Of a stretch of 64,000 nt of DNA, positions 7,744-15,884 are shown piece after piece. The notes under the pieces are model-generated. The model was not told the origin of the DNA, ran no database searches, and was given only the letters and a program-made list of their open reading frames with translations. Both the position numbers and the translations under genes were made by a program. Source of the stretch: an uncultured Dehalococcoidia bacterium (GTDB lineage: Bacteria > Chloroflexota > Dehalococcoidia > Lucifugimonadales > UBA1127); the NCBI GenBank assembly GCA_951812285.1, contig OX638292.1, positions 740,774 to 804,773 on the forward strand, written 5' to 3'. Numbering within the stretch: position 1 is the stretch's first letter; every line of letters begins with the position of its first letter.

Positions 7744-8715
7744 ATGGCAGAGATCGTCATTGGGCTGGGGACTTCCCACAGCCCGCAGCTTAGCCTGATG
7801 CCGGAGACATGGTCGCTCCACGCGGAGAACGACAAGCGGAACCCGCACCTGTACGGACTCGACGGGATACACCACACGTACGAGGAAGTCCTCGATATGG
7901 CGGACGCGTCCATCGAGAAGCAGCTCGACCCGGAGCTGTGGCAAAAGCGGTACGACATCTGCCAGAACGGGATCGCGACGGTGAGCCAGAAGCTGGCGGA
8001 GGCGAACGTCGACGCGGTCATCGTCATCGGCGACGACCAGGAGGAGGTCTTCCAGGAGGACAACTTCCCGGCGATGGCCGTGTACTGGGGCGACACCATC
8101 TCGAACATTCCGGACAGCCTGCAGGCGCCACTGCGGCGCGCCGCCTGGGCGTACGGGCTGGAGGAGAAGGAGTACCCCATCGCGAAGGAGCTGGCGAGCC
8201 ACATGCTGAGCTCGCTCATCGAGCAGGAGTTCGACGTGGCGCGGTCGCGGTACTTCCGCAAGGGGCAGGGCATGGGGCACGCGTTCAGCTTCATCTACAC
8301 GCGGATCATGCAGGACAAGCTGATCCCGATGGTGCCGGTGATGCTGAACACGTACTTCCCGCCGAACCAGCCGACGCCGAAGCGCTCGTACAACCTGGGG
8401 CAGGCGATCCGTAACGCCGTCGAGGAGTGGGACAGCGACGCGCGGGTGGCGGTCATCGCGTCGGGCGGGCTGAGCCACTTCGTGATCAACGAGGAGCTGG
8501 ACCACAGCGTCATCAAGGGGCTGCAGGACCGGGACACGGAGGGGCTGTTCGGGCTGCCGCGCGAGCACCTGAACTCGGGATCGTCGGAGATCCGGAACTG
8601 GATCACGACGTCCGGGGCGACGGAGCACATGGACTTCACGCTGATCGACTACGCGCCGTGCTACCGGTCGCCGGCGGGCACGGGCTGCGCGATGGCCTTC
8701 GGGTACTGGTCGTAG
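7744..8715 (+). CDS. LigB-type extradiol ring-cleavage dioxygenase
   Basis: Class III extradiol dioxygenase catalytic subunit (LigB fold), a non-haem Fe(II) enzyme opening catechol-type rings. It shows the early metal His in GLGTSHSPQL (residues 6-15), a VIVIGDDQEE strand, and the late ASGGLSHFVINEELDHSV segment typical of LigB and MhpB-type enzymes. The length is 323 residues. The ATG at 7744 is chosen for its strong Shine-Dalgarno; an in-frame start 11 codons upstream would precede it. No small LigA-type subunit is adjacent, so it may act alone. The ring substrate is not predictable from sequence. Confidence 0.85.
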   Translation: MAEIVIGLGTSHSPQLSLMPETWSLHAENDKRNPHLYGLDGIHHTYEEVLDMADASIEKQLDPELWQKRYDICQNGIATVSQKLAEANVDAVIVIGDDQEEVFQEDNFPAMAVYWGDTISNIPDSLQAPLRRAAWAYGLEEKEYPIAKELASHMLSSLIEQEFDVARSRYFRKGQGMGHAFSFIYTRIMQDKLIPMVPVMLNTYFPPNQPTPKRSYNLGQAIRNAVEEWDSDARVAVIASGGLSHFVINEELDHSVIKGLQDRDTEGLFGLPREHLNSGSSEIRNWITTSGATEHMDFTLIDYAPCYRSPAGTGCAMAFGYWS

Positions 8716-8737
8716 CGCGAAGAGGCACGAGAAACCT

Positions 8738-8779
8738 CGCGCCCCCGACGTTCGCCCTGAGGCGTTCGCCGGGGGCGCG
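8738..8779 (+). terminator. GC-rich hairpin after the LigB-like gene
   Basis: CGCGCCCCCG (8738-8747) pairs perfectly with CGGGGGCGCG (8770-8779) around a 22-base loop, 22 bases after the stop. There is no clear U-tract, so termination activity is less certain. Confidence 0.4.
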
Positions 8780-8804
8780 GTGCGTTCCGAGGGGAGGGCC
8801 GGGG

Positions 8805-8940
8805 GAATCAATTCCCGCTCCGAAGCTGCCCGGCGGACATTGTTTGCAATCAATTCCCAAGCTGACAGACGGGGATTGTTTGCGAAACAATCCGTAGCCG
8901 GCGGCCCATTGTTTCGGAAACAATTCGTAGCTGGCCGTGG
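8805..8940. repeat. Array of palindromic CAATTC/GTAGC repeat units
   Basis: Four degenerate units start at 8809, 8851, 8888 and 8921 (spacings 42, 37 and 33). Each begins CAATTCSYAGCTG-like and ends ATTGTTTGCRAA-like. Successive units create hairpins: GGATTGTTT (8873-8881) with AAACAATCC (8885-8893), and ATTGTTT (8908-8914) with AAACAAT (8918-8924). The motif GGAAACAATTCGTAGC of the last unit recurs at 52774-52840. Spacing is irregular and there are no unique spacers, so it is not CRISPR. Confidence 0.7.
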
Positions 8941-8972
8941 GCGCTCCAGATAGGGATTGAATTGAACCCCCT

Positions 8973-9413
8973 TCATCGCCACCTCTCCAGGATGGCCTGT
9001 GCCTCCGCCTCCGCTTCCCCGGCGGCCCTCGCGGCGTTCGCCCTATACAAGAGGGTAAGGACCCTGTAGAGCTGCACGATGTACTTCATGTTCTTTTCGG
9101 AATCCTGCATCAGGTTGGCCAGCATCAGCCGCACGACGGCGATGTCGTCAGTGAGGTCTGGCATGGCGAGGGCTTTGTTCACATCGCCGGGGCGAGGGGC
9201 GGGGGCAAGCCTCGAGTAGAGACCGCTCTTGCGGGCGTTCTGATTACCCCGGGGCGCGCCCCGCTTCTTCCCCTTCCGAGCAGGCTCTTTGGGTCCGGGA
9301 GCTGGAGCGCCCATAACCCCCATTTCGTCGGCCGAAAAACCCCAACCCTTCAGGAGATCGTAGGCAACGTTCGTGAAACGCAGTTGGTCGAGTGCGCTTA
9401 GTTCGTTATTCAT
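8973..9413 (-). CDS. Small basic protein with a GAPRGNQNARK motif
   Basis: 146-residue protein of unknown function. The centre is strongly basic (KKRGAPRGNQNARKSGLYS, about residues 49-67), a motif seen in many small phage- or mobile-element-associated proteins and resembling terminase-small-subunit-like DNA-binding proteins. The C-terminal half is helical, ending in an Ala/Glu-rich amphipathic helix. It lies alone on its strand, and its stop is next to the palindromic repeat array, which suggests the two belong to one accessory unit. No catalytic motif is visible. Confidence 0.6.
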   Translation of the reverse strand: MNNELSALDQLRFTNVAYDLLKGWGFSADEMGVMGAPAPGPKEPARKGKKRGAPRGNQNARKSGLYSRLAPAPRPGDVNKALAMPDLTDDIAVVRLMLANLMQDSEKNMKYIVQLYRVLTLLYRANAARAAGEAEAEAQAILERWR

Positions 9414-9510
9414 GCTGCGAGGTTAGCGATTGCGTGGTGAGACGCGCAATGGCGCCGTGTCAGGGTCACGGCGATTTCCTCGCGAGGCCCAAGACCGGGC
9501 TCAGGGCAGC

Positions 9511-9534
9511 CTTCGACAAGCTCAGGGCAAACGG
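9511..9534 (+). repeat. Dispersed 24-base repeat, copy 1
   Basis: Copy of the repeat CTTCGACARGCTCAGGGCRA followed by ACGG. Six copies lie in intergenic positions of this window, all in the same orientation. Confidence 0.75.
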
Positions 9535-9582
9535 TTTGGGAGTGTCCGGACGGCGCGCCTGTCCGGACGGTGTTGGCGCGCG

Positions 9583-9591
9583 TGGTATGAT
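9583..9591 (+). promoter_or_regulatory. Extended -10 element upstream of dcd
   Basis: TGGTATGAT: TG one base before TATGAT (9586-9591), 39 bases before the dcd ATG. No good -35 is present, as allowed for extended -10 promoters. It would drive the whole dcd-rib operon. I find no FMN-riboswitch fold in the leader. Confidence 0.4.
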
Positions 9592-9630
9592 TGAGCATCA
9601 CGGCCAACCTACCGGCAAGGCTTTGGTGCA

Positions 9631-10446
9631 ATGGTCCTGAGCGACAGAGACATCCGACGCCAGATAGCGCAGGGGCGCATCGTCGTCGACCCGTACGACG
9701 ACGATGCGGTGCAGCCCGCGAGCGTCGACCTGCGACTGGGGTCGCCGCTGCTTATCGAGGAAACCGCGAAACTTGCGCTCATCGACCCGCGACAGCAATC
9801 GGACATGCAGTGGCGGACGGTGGAGCTGGACGAGAGCGTGCCGTACCCGCTGCAGCCGGGCGAATTCGCGCTGGGCATCACGGCGGAGAACATCGAGATC
9901 CCGGACGACATCGTCGGGCGGCTGGACGGCAAGAGCTCGCTGGGACGGCTGGGTCTTGTGGTGCACTCGACGGCGGGGTTCGTCGACCCGGGCTGGAAGG
10001 GGCGGCTGACTCTGGAGCTGAGCAACCTCTCGGGCATCCCCATCAACCTCTACCTGGGCATGAAGAGCTCTCAGCTCTCCTTTGTGTGGCTGAGCAGCCC
10101 GGCGGAGCGGCCGTACGGCTCGGCGGGACTGAACAGCAAGTACCAGGGGCAGATGGGGCCGGTGCCGAGCCGTTTCTACCAGAACTACAACGACACCGAG
10201 GCATCGGGCCGGACGCCGCGGCAGCGCGGGCACGACGCGAACCCCGGGCTGCGGGAGTGGTTCCACGCCAGCGAGTACGACGGGAACGTTGCGGCGTTTG
10301 CGGAGGCGCTGGGGGTCAACCAGCGGACGGTCGAGGAATGGGTCTACGGCCGCGCGAGGCCATCGATGCGGCAGTGGGCCGCGCTGCACCGCGTCACGGG
10401 ACTGGCGGAGTACGCGACCCGGACCCTGCTGCCGGAAGACGCATGA
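9631..10446 (+). CDS. dcd: dCTP deaminase with C-terminal HTH extension
   Basis: Deaminates dCTP to dUTP (or dUMP in bifunctional forms) for thymidylate synthesis. The dUTPase-fold core occupies residues 1-190: MVLSDRDIRR start, GKSSLGRLGLVVHSTAGFVDPGW with the conserved Ser and Arg, TLELSN with the catalytic Glu, and the terminal SKYQGQMGPVPSR. Normal family members end here. This protein continues to 271 residues with a segment (about 205-262) that reads as a helix-turn-helix: NVAAFAEALGVNQRTVEEWV followed by RPSMRQWAALHRVTGL. The fusion is unusual. The last base pairs overlap ribD. Confidence 0.93.
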   Translation: MVLSDRDIRRQIAQGRIVVDPYDDDAVQPASVDLRLGSPLLIEETAKLALIDPRQQSDMQWRTVELDESVPYPLQPGEFALGITAENIEIPDDIVGRLDGKSSLGRLGLVVHSTAGFVDPGWKGRLTLELSNLSGIPINLYLGMKSSQLSFVWLSSPAERPYGSAGLNSKYQGQMGPVPSRFYQNYNDTEASGRTPRQRGHDANPGLREWFHASEYDGNVAAFAEALGVNQRTVEEWVYGRARPSMRQWAALHRVTGLAEYATRTLLPEDA

Positions 10447-11552
10447 GCACCGAATACATGGAGCGGGCCATCGAGCTCGCGAGAAGCACGCTGGGGACGG
10501 CTAGCCCGAACCCTTCGGTTGGCGCGGTCATCGTGAAGGATGGCCGGGTTGTGGGTGAGGGGTGGACGCAGCCGGTGGGCGGGCCGCACGCGGAGATCAT
10601 CGCGCTGCGGCAGGCGGGCGACGCGGCGCGGGGGGCGACGGTCTACACGACGCTGGAGCCGTGCTGCCACTTCGGGAGGACGCCGCCGTGCACGCGGGCG
10701 CTGCTGGAGGCGGGCATCGCGGAGGTGTACTCGGCGGTGGTGGACCCGGACGAGCGGGTGAACGGCAAGGGGGTCGAGGAGCTTCGGGCGGCGGGCGTGG
10801 CCGTCACGGTGGGCGATTGCGCCGAAGAGGCGGTCGAGGCGCTCGAGGGGTACCTGCACCGGGCGCGGACGGGATTGCCCTTCGCGGTGGCGAAGTTTGC
10901 GATGAGCCTGGACGGGAAGATCGCGACGGCGACGGGGGAGTCGCGGTGGGTGTCGGGCGAGGCGGGGCGACGGCGGGCGCACGAGCTGCGGCAGACGTGC
11001 GACGCGATCATGGCCGGAGCGGGCACGGTGGTCATCGACAACCCGCAACTGACCGCTCGGGACGCGGAGGGAAAGCCGCTGGAGCGGCAGCCGCTGCGCG
11101 TGGTGGTCGACAGCACGGGGCGGTCGCCGGTGGCGTCGCAGGTGTTCCACGGGCCGGGGAGCGTGCTCGTCGCGACGGCGGGCGCCGACGCGGCGACGGA
11201 AGCGGCGTACCGCGCGGTGGGCGCCGACGTGGCGCACCTGCCGGGTGACGACGGGCGCGTGGACCTGCACGGGCTCATGTGCTGCCTCGTCGAGCGGGGC
11301 GTGAACTCCGTGCTGGTGGAGGGCGGCGGCGTGCTGCTGGCGTCTATGTTCCGGGACGGGCTGGTGAGCAAGGTGGAGGCGATTGTTGCGCCGATGATCA
11401 TCGGCGGGGAGAACGCGCGCACGCCGGTGGAGGGCGAGGGATTCGCGCACATCGGCGACGCGCTGCGGCTGGGCCGCGTCAGCGTCGGACGGCTCGGCGA
11501 GGACGTGCACGTGGTCGGGTACACACCCACGAGCCGCGGGGGGTTGGAGTAG
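10443..11552 (+). CDS. ribD: Bifunctional riboflavin deaminase/reductase
   Basis: Second and third steps of riboflavin synthesis: deamination of the pyrimidine from GTP cyclohydrolase II and reduction of its ribosyl chain. The N-terminal zinc deaminase shows GPHAEIIAL and TTLEPCCHFGRTPPC (H, C, C ligands). The C-terminal RibD reductase begins FAVAKFAMSLDGKIAT, with SRWVSGE and VLVEGGGVLLASM near the end. It has 369 residues. ATG 10443 overlaps the dcd stop (ATGA), so the two are translationally coupled. ribE starts 2 bases after the stop. Confidence 0.97.
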   Translation: MSTEYMERAIELARSTLGTASPNPSVGAVIVKDGRVVGEGWTQPVGGPHAEIIALRQAGDAARGATVYTTLEPCCHFGRTPPCTRALLEAGIAEVYSAVVDPDERVNGKGVEELRAAGVAVTVGDCAEEAVEALEGYLHRARTGLPFAVAKFAMSLDGKIATATGESRWVSGEAGRRRAHELRQTCDAIMAGAGTVVIDNPQLTARDAEGKPLERQPLRVVVDSTGRSPVASQVFHGPGSVLVATAGADAATEAAYRAVGADVAHLPGDDGRVDLHGLMCCLVERGVNSVLVEGGGVLLASMFRDGLVSKVEAIVAPMIIGGENARTPVEGEGFAHIGDALRLGRVSVGRLGEDVHVVGYTPTSRGGLE

Positions 11553-11554
11553 GC

Positions 11555-12169
11555 GTGTTCACGGGCATCGTCGTCGAGAAGGGGAAGGTGCTGGAGGCGA
11601 GCGAGGAATCGCTCGTCATCGAGGGATGGCTGGCGCTCGAGGGGGCGGCGATCGGCGACAGCATCGCGGTGAACGGGGCGTGCCTGACGATCACGACGAT
11701 GAGCGAGGGCCGGTTCGCGGTGGACGTGACGCCGGAGACGCTACGGCGGACGAACCTCGGCGACCTGCAGGTGGGCTCGGCGGTGAACCTGGAGCCCTCG
11801 CTGGCGTACGGCGGCAAGGTGGGCGGGCACCTGGTGCAGGGGCACGTGGACGCGGTAGGCGTCGTTGACGATGTAACGCCGGAGGGAAACAGCCGGCTGA
11901 TAACATTTGCGGCGCCTCGGGAGATCATGCGCTACGTGGTGGAGAAGGGATTTGTAGCCGTGGACGGCATCAGTTTGACCGTCGCGGGGCTCACGGACGC
12001 GCGGTTTACCGTCGCAGTGATACCATATACAGACCAGCACACGACGCTGGGGGAGCGCGGGCCGGGCGACCGCGTCAATCTCGAGGCGGACATTCTGGCC
12101 AAATACACCGAGCGGCTTCTGTCAGAGGGGGCGTCTCAGGCGGGTCCGCCACAGGCGCCCAGCGGCTAA
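11555..12169 (+). CDS. ribE: Riboflavin synthase alpha chain
   Basis: Dismutates two 6,7-dimethyl-8-ribityllumazines to riboflavin. The protein starts MFTGIVVEKGKV at GTG 11555 and has the expected two Lum-binding barrels (about residues 1-95 and 96-190), each with its MFTGI/HLVQGHVDAVG-type entry and SLTV segment. NGACLTI and DGISLTV supply the active-site loops. It has 204 residues. The start is fixed by the family N-terminus and lies 2 bases after ribD. Confidence 0.97.
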   Translation: MFTGIVVEKGKVLEASEESLVIEGWLALEGAAIGDSIAVNGACLTITTMSEGRFAVDVTPETLRRTNLGDLQVGSAVNLEPSLAYGGKVGGHLVQGHVDAVGVVDDVTPEGNSRLITFAAPREIMRYVVEKGFVAVDGISLTVAGLTDARFTVAVIPYTDQHTTLGERGPGDRVNLEADILAKYTERLLSEGASQAGPPQAPSG

Positions 12170-12211
12170 CGTCGGACTGTTCCGACGCAATGGCCCGAAA
12201 GGGAGAGTCCC

Positions 12212-13420
12212 ATGCCAATCAGCACCATAGAAGAGGGCATCGCCGAAATCCGGATGGGCAAGGCGCTCATCGTGGTGGACGACGCCGACCGGGAGAACGA
12301 GGGCGACCTGATGGTCGCGGCCGAGGCGGTGACGCCGGAGCACATCAACTTCATGGCGAAGTACGGCGGGGGGCTGGTGTGCATGCCCGTTCCGGGCGAA
12401 CGGCTCGACGACTTGCATCTGCCGCAGATGGTGTCGGAGAACACGGCGCGGCACGGGACGCCGTTTACGGTGCCCGTCGACGTCAAGGAAGGCGCGACGA
12501 CGGGGATCTCGGCGTTCGACCGGGCGGCGACGGTGAAGGCGATCCTCGACCCGCGGACGAGGGCTGAGGACCTGGCGCGACCGGGGCACCTGTTCCCGCT
12601 GCGGTACACGAACGGCGGCGTGCTGGTGCGGGCAGGGCACACGGAGGCCATCGTCGACCTGGCGCGGCTGGCGGGCTTCTACCCCGCCGGGGTGCTGTGC
12701 GAGATCATGGCGCCGGACGGCACGATGGCGCGGATGCCGTACCTGGAGGAGTTCGCGGAGGAGCACGGCCTGAAGATTGTGACGATCCAGGACCTCATCG
12801 CGTACCGGCGGCAGCACGAGCGGATGGTGGAGCGGGTCGCGGACGCGAAGCTGCCCACGCGGTTCGGGGACTTCACCGTGGTGGCGTACCGGAGCATGGT
12901 GGATCCGGACGAGCACCTGGCGCTGGTGATGGGCGACATAACCGCGGAGGACGAGGTCCTCGTGCGGGTGCACAGCCAGTGCACGACGGGGGACATCTTC
13001 GGCAGCCTGCGGTGCGATTGCGGGGAGCAGATGGTCATCGCGCTGGAGGCTATCGCGAAGGAAGGGCGCGGCGTGTTCCTGTACATGCGGCAGGAAGGGC
13101 GCGGCATCGGGCTGCACAACAAGATCCGGGCGTACGCGCTGCAGGACAACGGCATGGACACGGTTGAGGCGAACGTGGAGCTGGGCTTCGCGCCGGACCT
13201 GCGCTGGTACGGCATCGGGGCGCAGATCCTGGCGGAGCTGGGCGTGCGGCGGCTGCGGCTGCTCACGAACAACCCGAAGAAGGTTGTCGGGCTGGACGCG
13301 TACGGGCTGGACCTGGTGGACCGGGTGCCGATCGTTGCGCCGTCCAACCCGCTGAACCGGGACTATCTGGCGACCAAGCGGGCCAAGCTGGGACACCTGA
13401 TCGACGACCCGCTCGGTTAA
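12212..13420 (+). CDS. ribBA: DHBP synthase / GTP cyclohydrolase II
   Basis: Bifunctional enzyme supplying both precursors of lumazine: 3,4-dihydroxy-2-butanone 4-phosphate from ribulose 5-phosphate (residues 1-200) and the pyrimidine from GTP (201-402). The DHBP half shows VVDDADRENEGDLM and DRAATVKAI. The GCHII half shows the zinc site C-x10-C-x-C in HSQCTTGDIFGSLRCDCG, then QEGRGIGL and LLTNNPKK. Length 402 residues, standard for fused RibBA. The leader of 42 bases after ribE holds AAAGGGAGAG. Confidence 0.97.
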   Translation: MPISTIEEGIAEIRMGKALIVVDDADRENEGDLMVAAEAVTPEHINFMAKYGGGLVCMPVPGERLDDLHLPQMVSENTARHGTPFTVPVDVKEGATTGISAFDRAATVKAILDPRTRAEDLARPGHLFPLRYTNGGVLVRAGHTEAIVDLARLAGFYPAGVLCEIMAPDGTMARMPYLEEFAEEHGLKIVTIQDLIAYRRQHERMVERVADAKLPTRFGDFTVVAYRSMVDPDEHLALVMGDITAEDEVLVRVHSQCTTGDIFGSLRCDCGEQMVIALEAIAKEGRGVFLYMRQEGRGIGLHNKIRAYALQDNGMDTVEANVELGFAPDLRWYGIGAQILAELGVRRLRLLTNNPKKVVGLDAYGLDLVDRVPIVAPSNPLNRDYLATKRAKLGHLIDDPLG

Positions 13421-13453
13421 CGCGACGGCCCGATCGGGCCAAGGACGTGGATA

Positions 13454-13951
13454 TTGGCGACAGAGCTTGAGGGCGAGAAGACCGGCAGGGGCGTACGGAT
13501 TGCCATCGCGGTCTCTCGATTCAACGAGAACCTGACGTTGCGGCTGCTGGAGGGCGCGCTCATGGCGTGCCAGCAGGGCGACGTGCAGAACGACGACCTT
13601 ACCATCGTGTGGGCGCCGGGCTCCTTCGAGCTGCCCACGATTGCGGCCGAACTGGCCAAGACGGGACGGCACGACGTCATCGTGTGCCTGGGGGTTGTCA
13701 TCAAGGGGGAGACGGCACACTTCGACCACGTCTCGGAGCAGGCGGCGGCAGGCATCGCGGCGGTGTCGCGGGAGAGCGGCGTGCCGGTGATGTTCGGGGT
13801 GCTGACGGCGTACACGGAGCAGCAGGCGCTGGACCGGAGCGGCGGCATGCTGGGCAACCGGGGCTACGACGTGACGGTTGCGGGGCTCGAAATGGCGAAC
13901 GTGGTGCGGAAGGTGCGAGTCGGGCAGAGCGAGCTGCCGGAAATGGGCTAG
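13454..13951 (+). CDS. ribH: 6,7-dimethyl-8-ribityllumazine synthase
   Basis: Condenses the two RibBA/RibD products to lumazine, forming icosahedral or pentameric shells. Motifs present: AVSRFNE near the N-terminus, WAPGSFELP, LGVVIKGETAHFDHV with the catalytic His, and FGVLTAYTEQQALDR. It has 165 residues with a TTG start. It closes the classical rib set (D, E, BA, H), 33 bases after ribBA. Confidence 0.96.
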   Translation: MATELEGEKTGRGVRIAIAVSRFNENLTLRLLEGALMACQQGDVQNDDLTIVWAPGSFELPTIAAELAKTGRHDVIVCLGVVIKGETAHFDHVSEQAAAGIAAVSRESGVPVMFGVLTAYTEQQALDRSGGMLGNRGYDVTVAGLEMANVVRKVRVGQSELPEMG

Positions 13952-14085
13952 CGGCGGCGCGAGCCGGGAGGCTCGCGGGAGAGGCCGTCGAATGAGGCAT
14001 CGATGACGGCGCGCCGGGGTGGATGTCCGCGCGGAGGCGCGGGGCCGCGCGGGGAGCGCGGGGCCGCGGCGGCCTGGAGGGCAAA

Positions 14086-14691
14086 TTGAACTATTGGATG
14101 CTGAGCATCACTGAAGAGAACTTTGCAGTTACGCGGGCGCAGGGGTTCACGGTGCAGGGATTCGGAACCCGCCAGCGGCGCAAGACGGACAGGATGGTCA
14201 AAGGGGACCGGCTGCTCTTCTACGTCAGGGGGCTGCGGGTCTTTCCGGCGACGGCGACCATCGCGTCCACGGTGTTCGAGGACGAGGAGCCGCTGTGGAC
14301 TTCGGAGCAAGGCAACGAGCACTTCAAGTACCGGGTGCGCATCACCGAGGACTTCGCGCTGCCGGATGACAAGCACCTTCGGGTCATCGAGATAGGGCCG
14401 CGGATGGAGTACGTGCGGCGGTGGCCGCCGGAGATGTGGCCGTTTGCGCTGATGGAGGAGCTGCACCTGCTCCCGCGGAAGGACTTCGAGTTCATCGAGG
14501 AGGAGATGCGCAAGCTGCTGGGGCGTCCCTCGCCGAGGCCGCCGTCGCCCGACAGCCGGCCGCAGCGGGGGGGCTTCAACCGCCGGGGGAACAACCGCGG
14601 GCCTCGGGGCGGGCGCAACGTTCAGGGGCAGGGCGAGGGGGCGCCGGTCGCGCAGTCGCCCGCGCAAACTCCTGCTCCAGAGGGCGCGTAA
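14086..14691 (+). CDS. EVE (PUA-like) domain protein with RG-rich tail
   Basis: Probable binder of modified bases in nucleic acid. Residues 1-145 read as an EVE domain: LNYWMLSITEENF at the start, then KTDRMVKGDRLLFYV and LRVFPATATIAS, matching the PUA/YTH-like pattern. The C-terminal 50 residues are RG/GN/P-rich low complexity, typical of RNA-binding tails. TTG 14086 has GGAGGG at ideal spacing and matches the family N-terminus; a longer GTG-initiated form from 14023 would add 21 Arg/Gly residues. It lies after ribH on the same strand, probably on the same transcript. Confidence 0.8.
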   Translation: MNYWMLSITEENFAVTRAQGFTVQGFGTRQRRKTDRMVKGDRLLFYVRGLRVFPATATIASTVFEDEEPLWTSEQGNEHFKYRVRITEDFALPDDKHLRVIEIGPRMEYVRRWPPEMWPFALMEELHLLPRKDFEFIEEEMRKLLGRPSPRPPSPDSRPQRGGFNRRGNNRGPRGGRNVQGQGEGAPVAQSPAQTPAPEGA

Positions 14692-14709
14692 GCGCAGGCG
14701 CTGGCCTTC

Positions 14710-15723
14710 CTAGGGGCGGCTCTTGCCTGCCCGGTCCAGGGGCTCCAGCTCCCTGGTGAATATCTCGTCGAAGACCTCACGCAATCGCACCCGACAGTCC
14801 TCGCACGGGCGTTCCGCCTCCGACGCATCGGTGTACGTCTTCAGGGTTTCCCTGCTCGTGATGTTGGGGAGGACTGTGGAGATGCCGGGCTCGGCGAGGG
14901 CGAAGGTGATGGCGAGTTGGTCCATCTCTATGGGGTGGTGGTCCTGCAGGAAAGTCAGTTCGTCCAGCTTGCGGACGGCCTCGTCGAGCCAGGCCTGATT
15001 GCGGTGGGCGCGGTGGTCGCCGGCCTCGAAGACGGGCGGCGTGTTGCGGAACTTTTCAGTGAGGATCTCGGAGGCGTGCGGCACGCGTGAGAGCAGGCCG
15101 GTCCCGGTTTCCTTCGCGATGGGGAAAAAGTTCCGGGCGGGCTGCTGCTCAATGATGCTGTAGATGATCTGGAGGGAGACACCGTCGCGCTCCCGCATCA
15201 TGGTGTCGCCTTCCTCGAACCAGCCGATGTCGGGGCCGAGGGCGGCGCCGTAGTAGCGTATCTTGCCCTCCTGCACCAGGTCCTCCAGCGTGCTGAAGAC
15301 CTCGTCGCGCTCTATTGTGGTGACACGCGGGTTGTGGAGCTGGTAGAGGTCGATGTAGTCGGTGTTGAGGCGGCGGAGGCTCTGCTCGCAGGCGAAGCGG
15401 ATGAAGTCCGGGGAGAAGTCCTGGGGGCGCTCGCGGTGGCCCTCCCGGGGGACGGCGTTGTAGATGTCATAGCCGAACTTGGTGGCGTAGACGACGTCGT
15501 GGCGGCTGGGGCCGATGGCCTTGGCCAGGATCTCCTCGCCGAAGCCCTCGCTGTAGGTGTCGGCGGTGTCGAACATATTGACGCCGAGGGTGACGGCCTG
15601 CTGCAGCAGCTTGACGCGTTCCTCCGGGTCTATCTTTCCCCACCAGTTGGTGGCGACGGTCCAGACGCCGAATCCTACCTCCGATACGGTCAAGTCGGTC
15701 ATCCCAAGCTGCCTGTACTGCAT
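14710..15723 (-). CDS. Aldo/keto reductase
   Basis: NADPH-dependent carbonyl reductase of the AKR superfamily, 337 residues. The (beta/alpha)8 barrel carries the catalytic tetrad D-Y-K-H: DTADTYSEG (D52, Y57 region), ATKFG and LYQLHNP. It starts MQYRQLGMTDLTVSEVGFG, as in the YghZ/YajO-like branch. The C-terminus has two Cys in PCEDCRVRL, which is uncommon in the family. It converges on the EVE gene. The substrate is unknown. Confidence 0.92.
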   Translation of the reverse strand: MQYRQLGMTDLTVSEVGFGVWTVATNWWGKIDPEERVKLLQQAVTLGVNMFDTADTYSEGFGEEILAKAIGPSRHDVVYATKFGYDIYNAVPREGHRERPQDFSPDFIRFACEQSLRRLNTDYIDLYQLHNPRVTTIERDEVFSTLEDLVQEGKIRYYGAALGPDIGWFEEGDTMMRERDGVSLQIIYSIIEQQPARNFFPIAKETGTGLLSRVPHASEILTEKFRNTPPVFEAGDHRAHRNQAWLDEAVRKLDELTFLQDHHPIEMDQLAITFALAEPGISTVLPNITSRETLKTYTDASEAERPCEDCRVRLREVFDEIFTRELEPLDRAGKSRP

Positions 15724-15828
15724 GGCGGGCCCTCGTCAGCGGATTACGCGCGTGGTCGACGGCGCGGGACTAGTATACGACGGGGAGGCGGTAGCCGCTA
15801 ACGACGCGTTGACATTGCGACACAAGAG

Positions 15829-15862
15829 AGGAGCGGCGCCCCTGAATCGGGGCGCCGCTCCT
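15829..15862 (-). terminator. Strong hairpin terminator after the MBL gene
   Basis: A perfect 14-pair stem (15829-15842 with 15849-15862) closes a 6-base loop. It begins 22 bases after the stop of the minus-strand MBL gene and is followed on that strand by the U-rich TCTCTTGTGTC. Confidence 0.8.
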
Positions 15863-15884
15863 GTTGCGTGCTGCGTGGGACGGG

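Noticed and set aside
8805..8940. CRISPR array
   Set aside because: Units are degenerate, spacings vary from 33 to 42 bases, and there are no unique spacers of uniform length or cas genes.
3426..8982. Very long open frames on the minus strand opposite the exporter operon and LigB-like gene
   Set aside because: They are rich in Arg, Pro and His with no family motifs and lie antisense to well-supported genes; this is the usual result of high third-position GC.
9414..9630. FMN riboswitch ahead of the dcd-rib operon
   Set aside because: I could not find the conserved RFN-type boxes; the stretch holds a 24-base repeat, a doubled TGTCCGGACGG and an extended -10 element.
12122..13729. 535-codon minus-strand frame opposite ribBA and ribH
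   Set aside because: It is antisense to two enzymes with all motifs present, and is an Arg/His/Pro-rich shadow.
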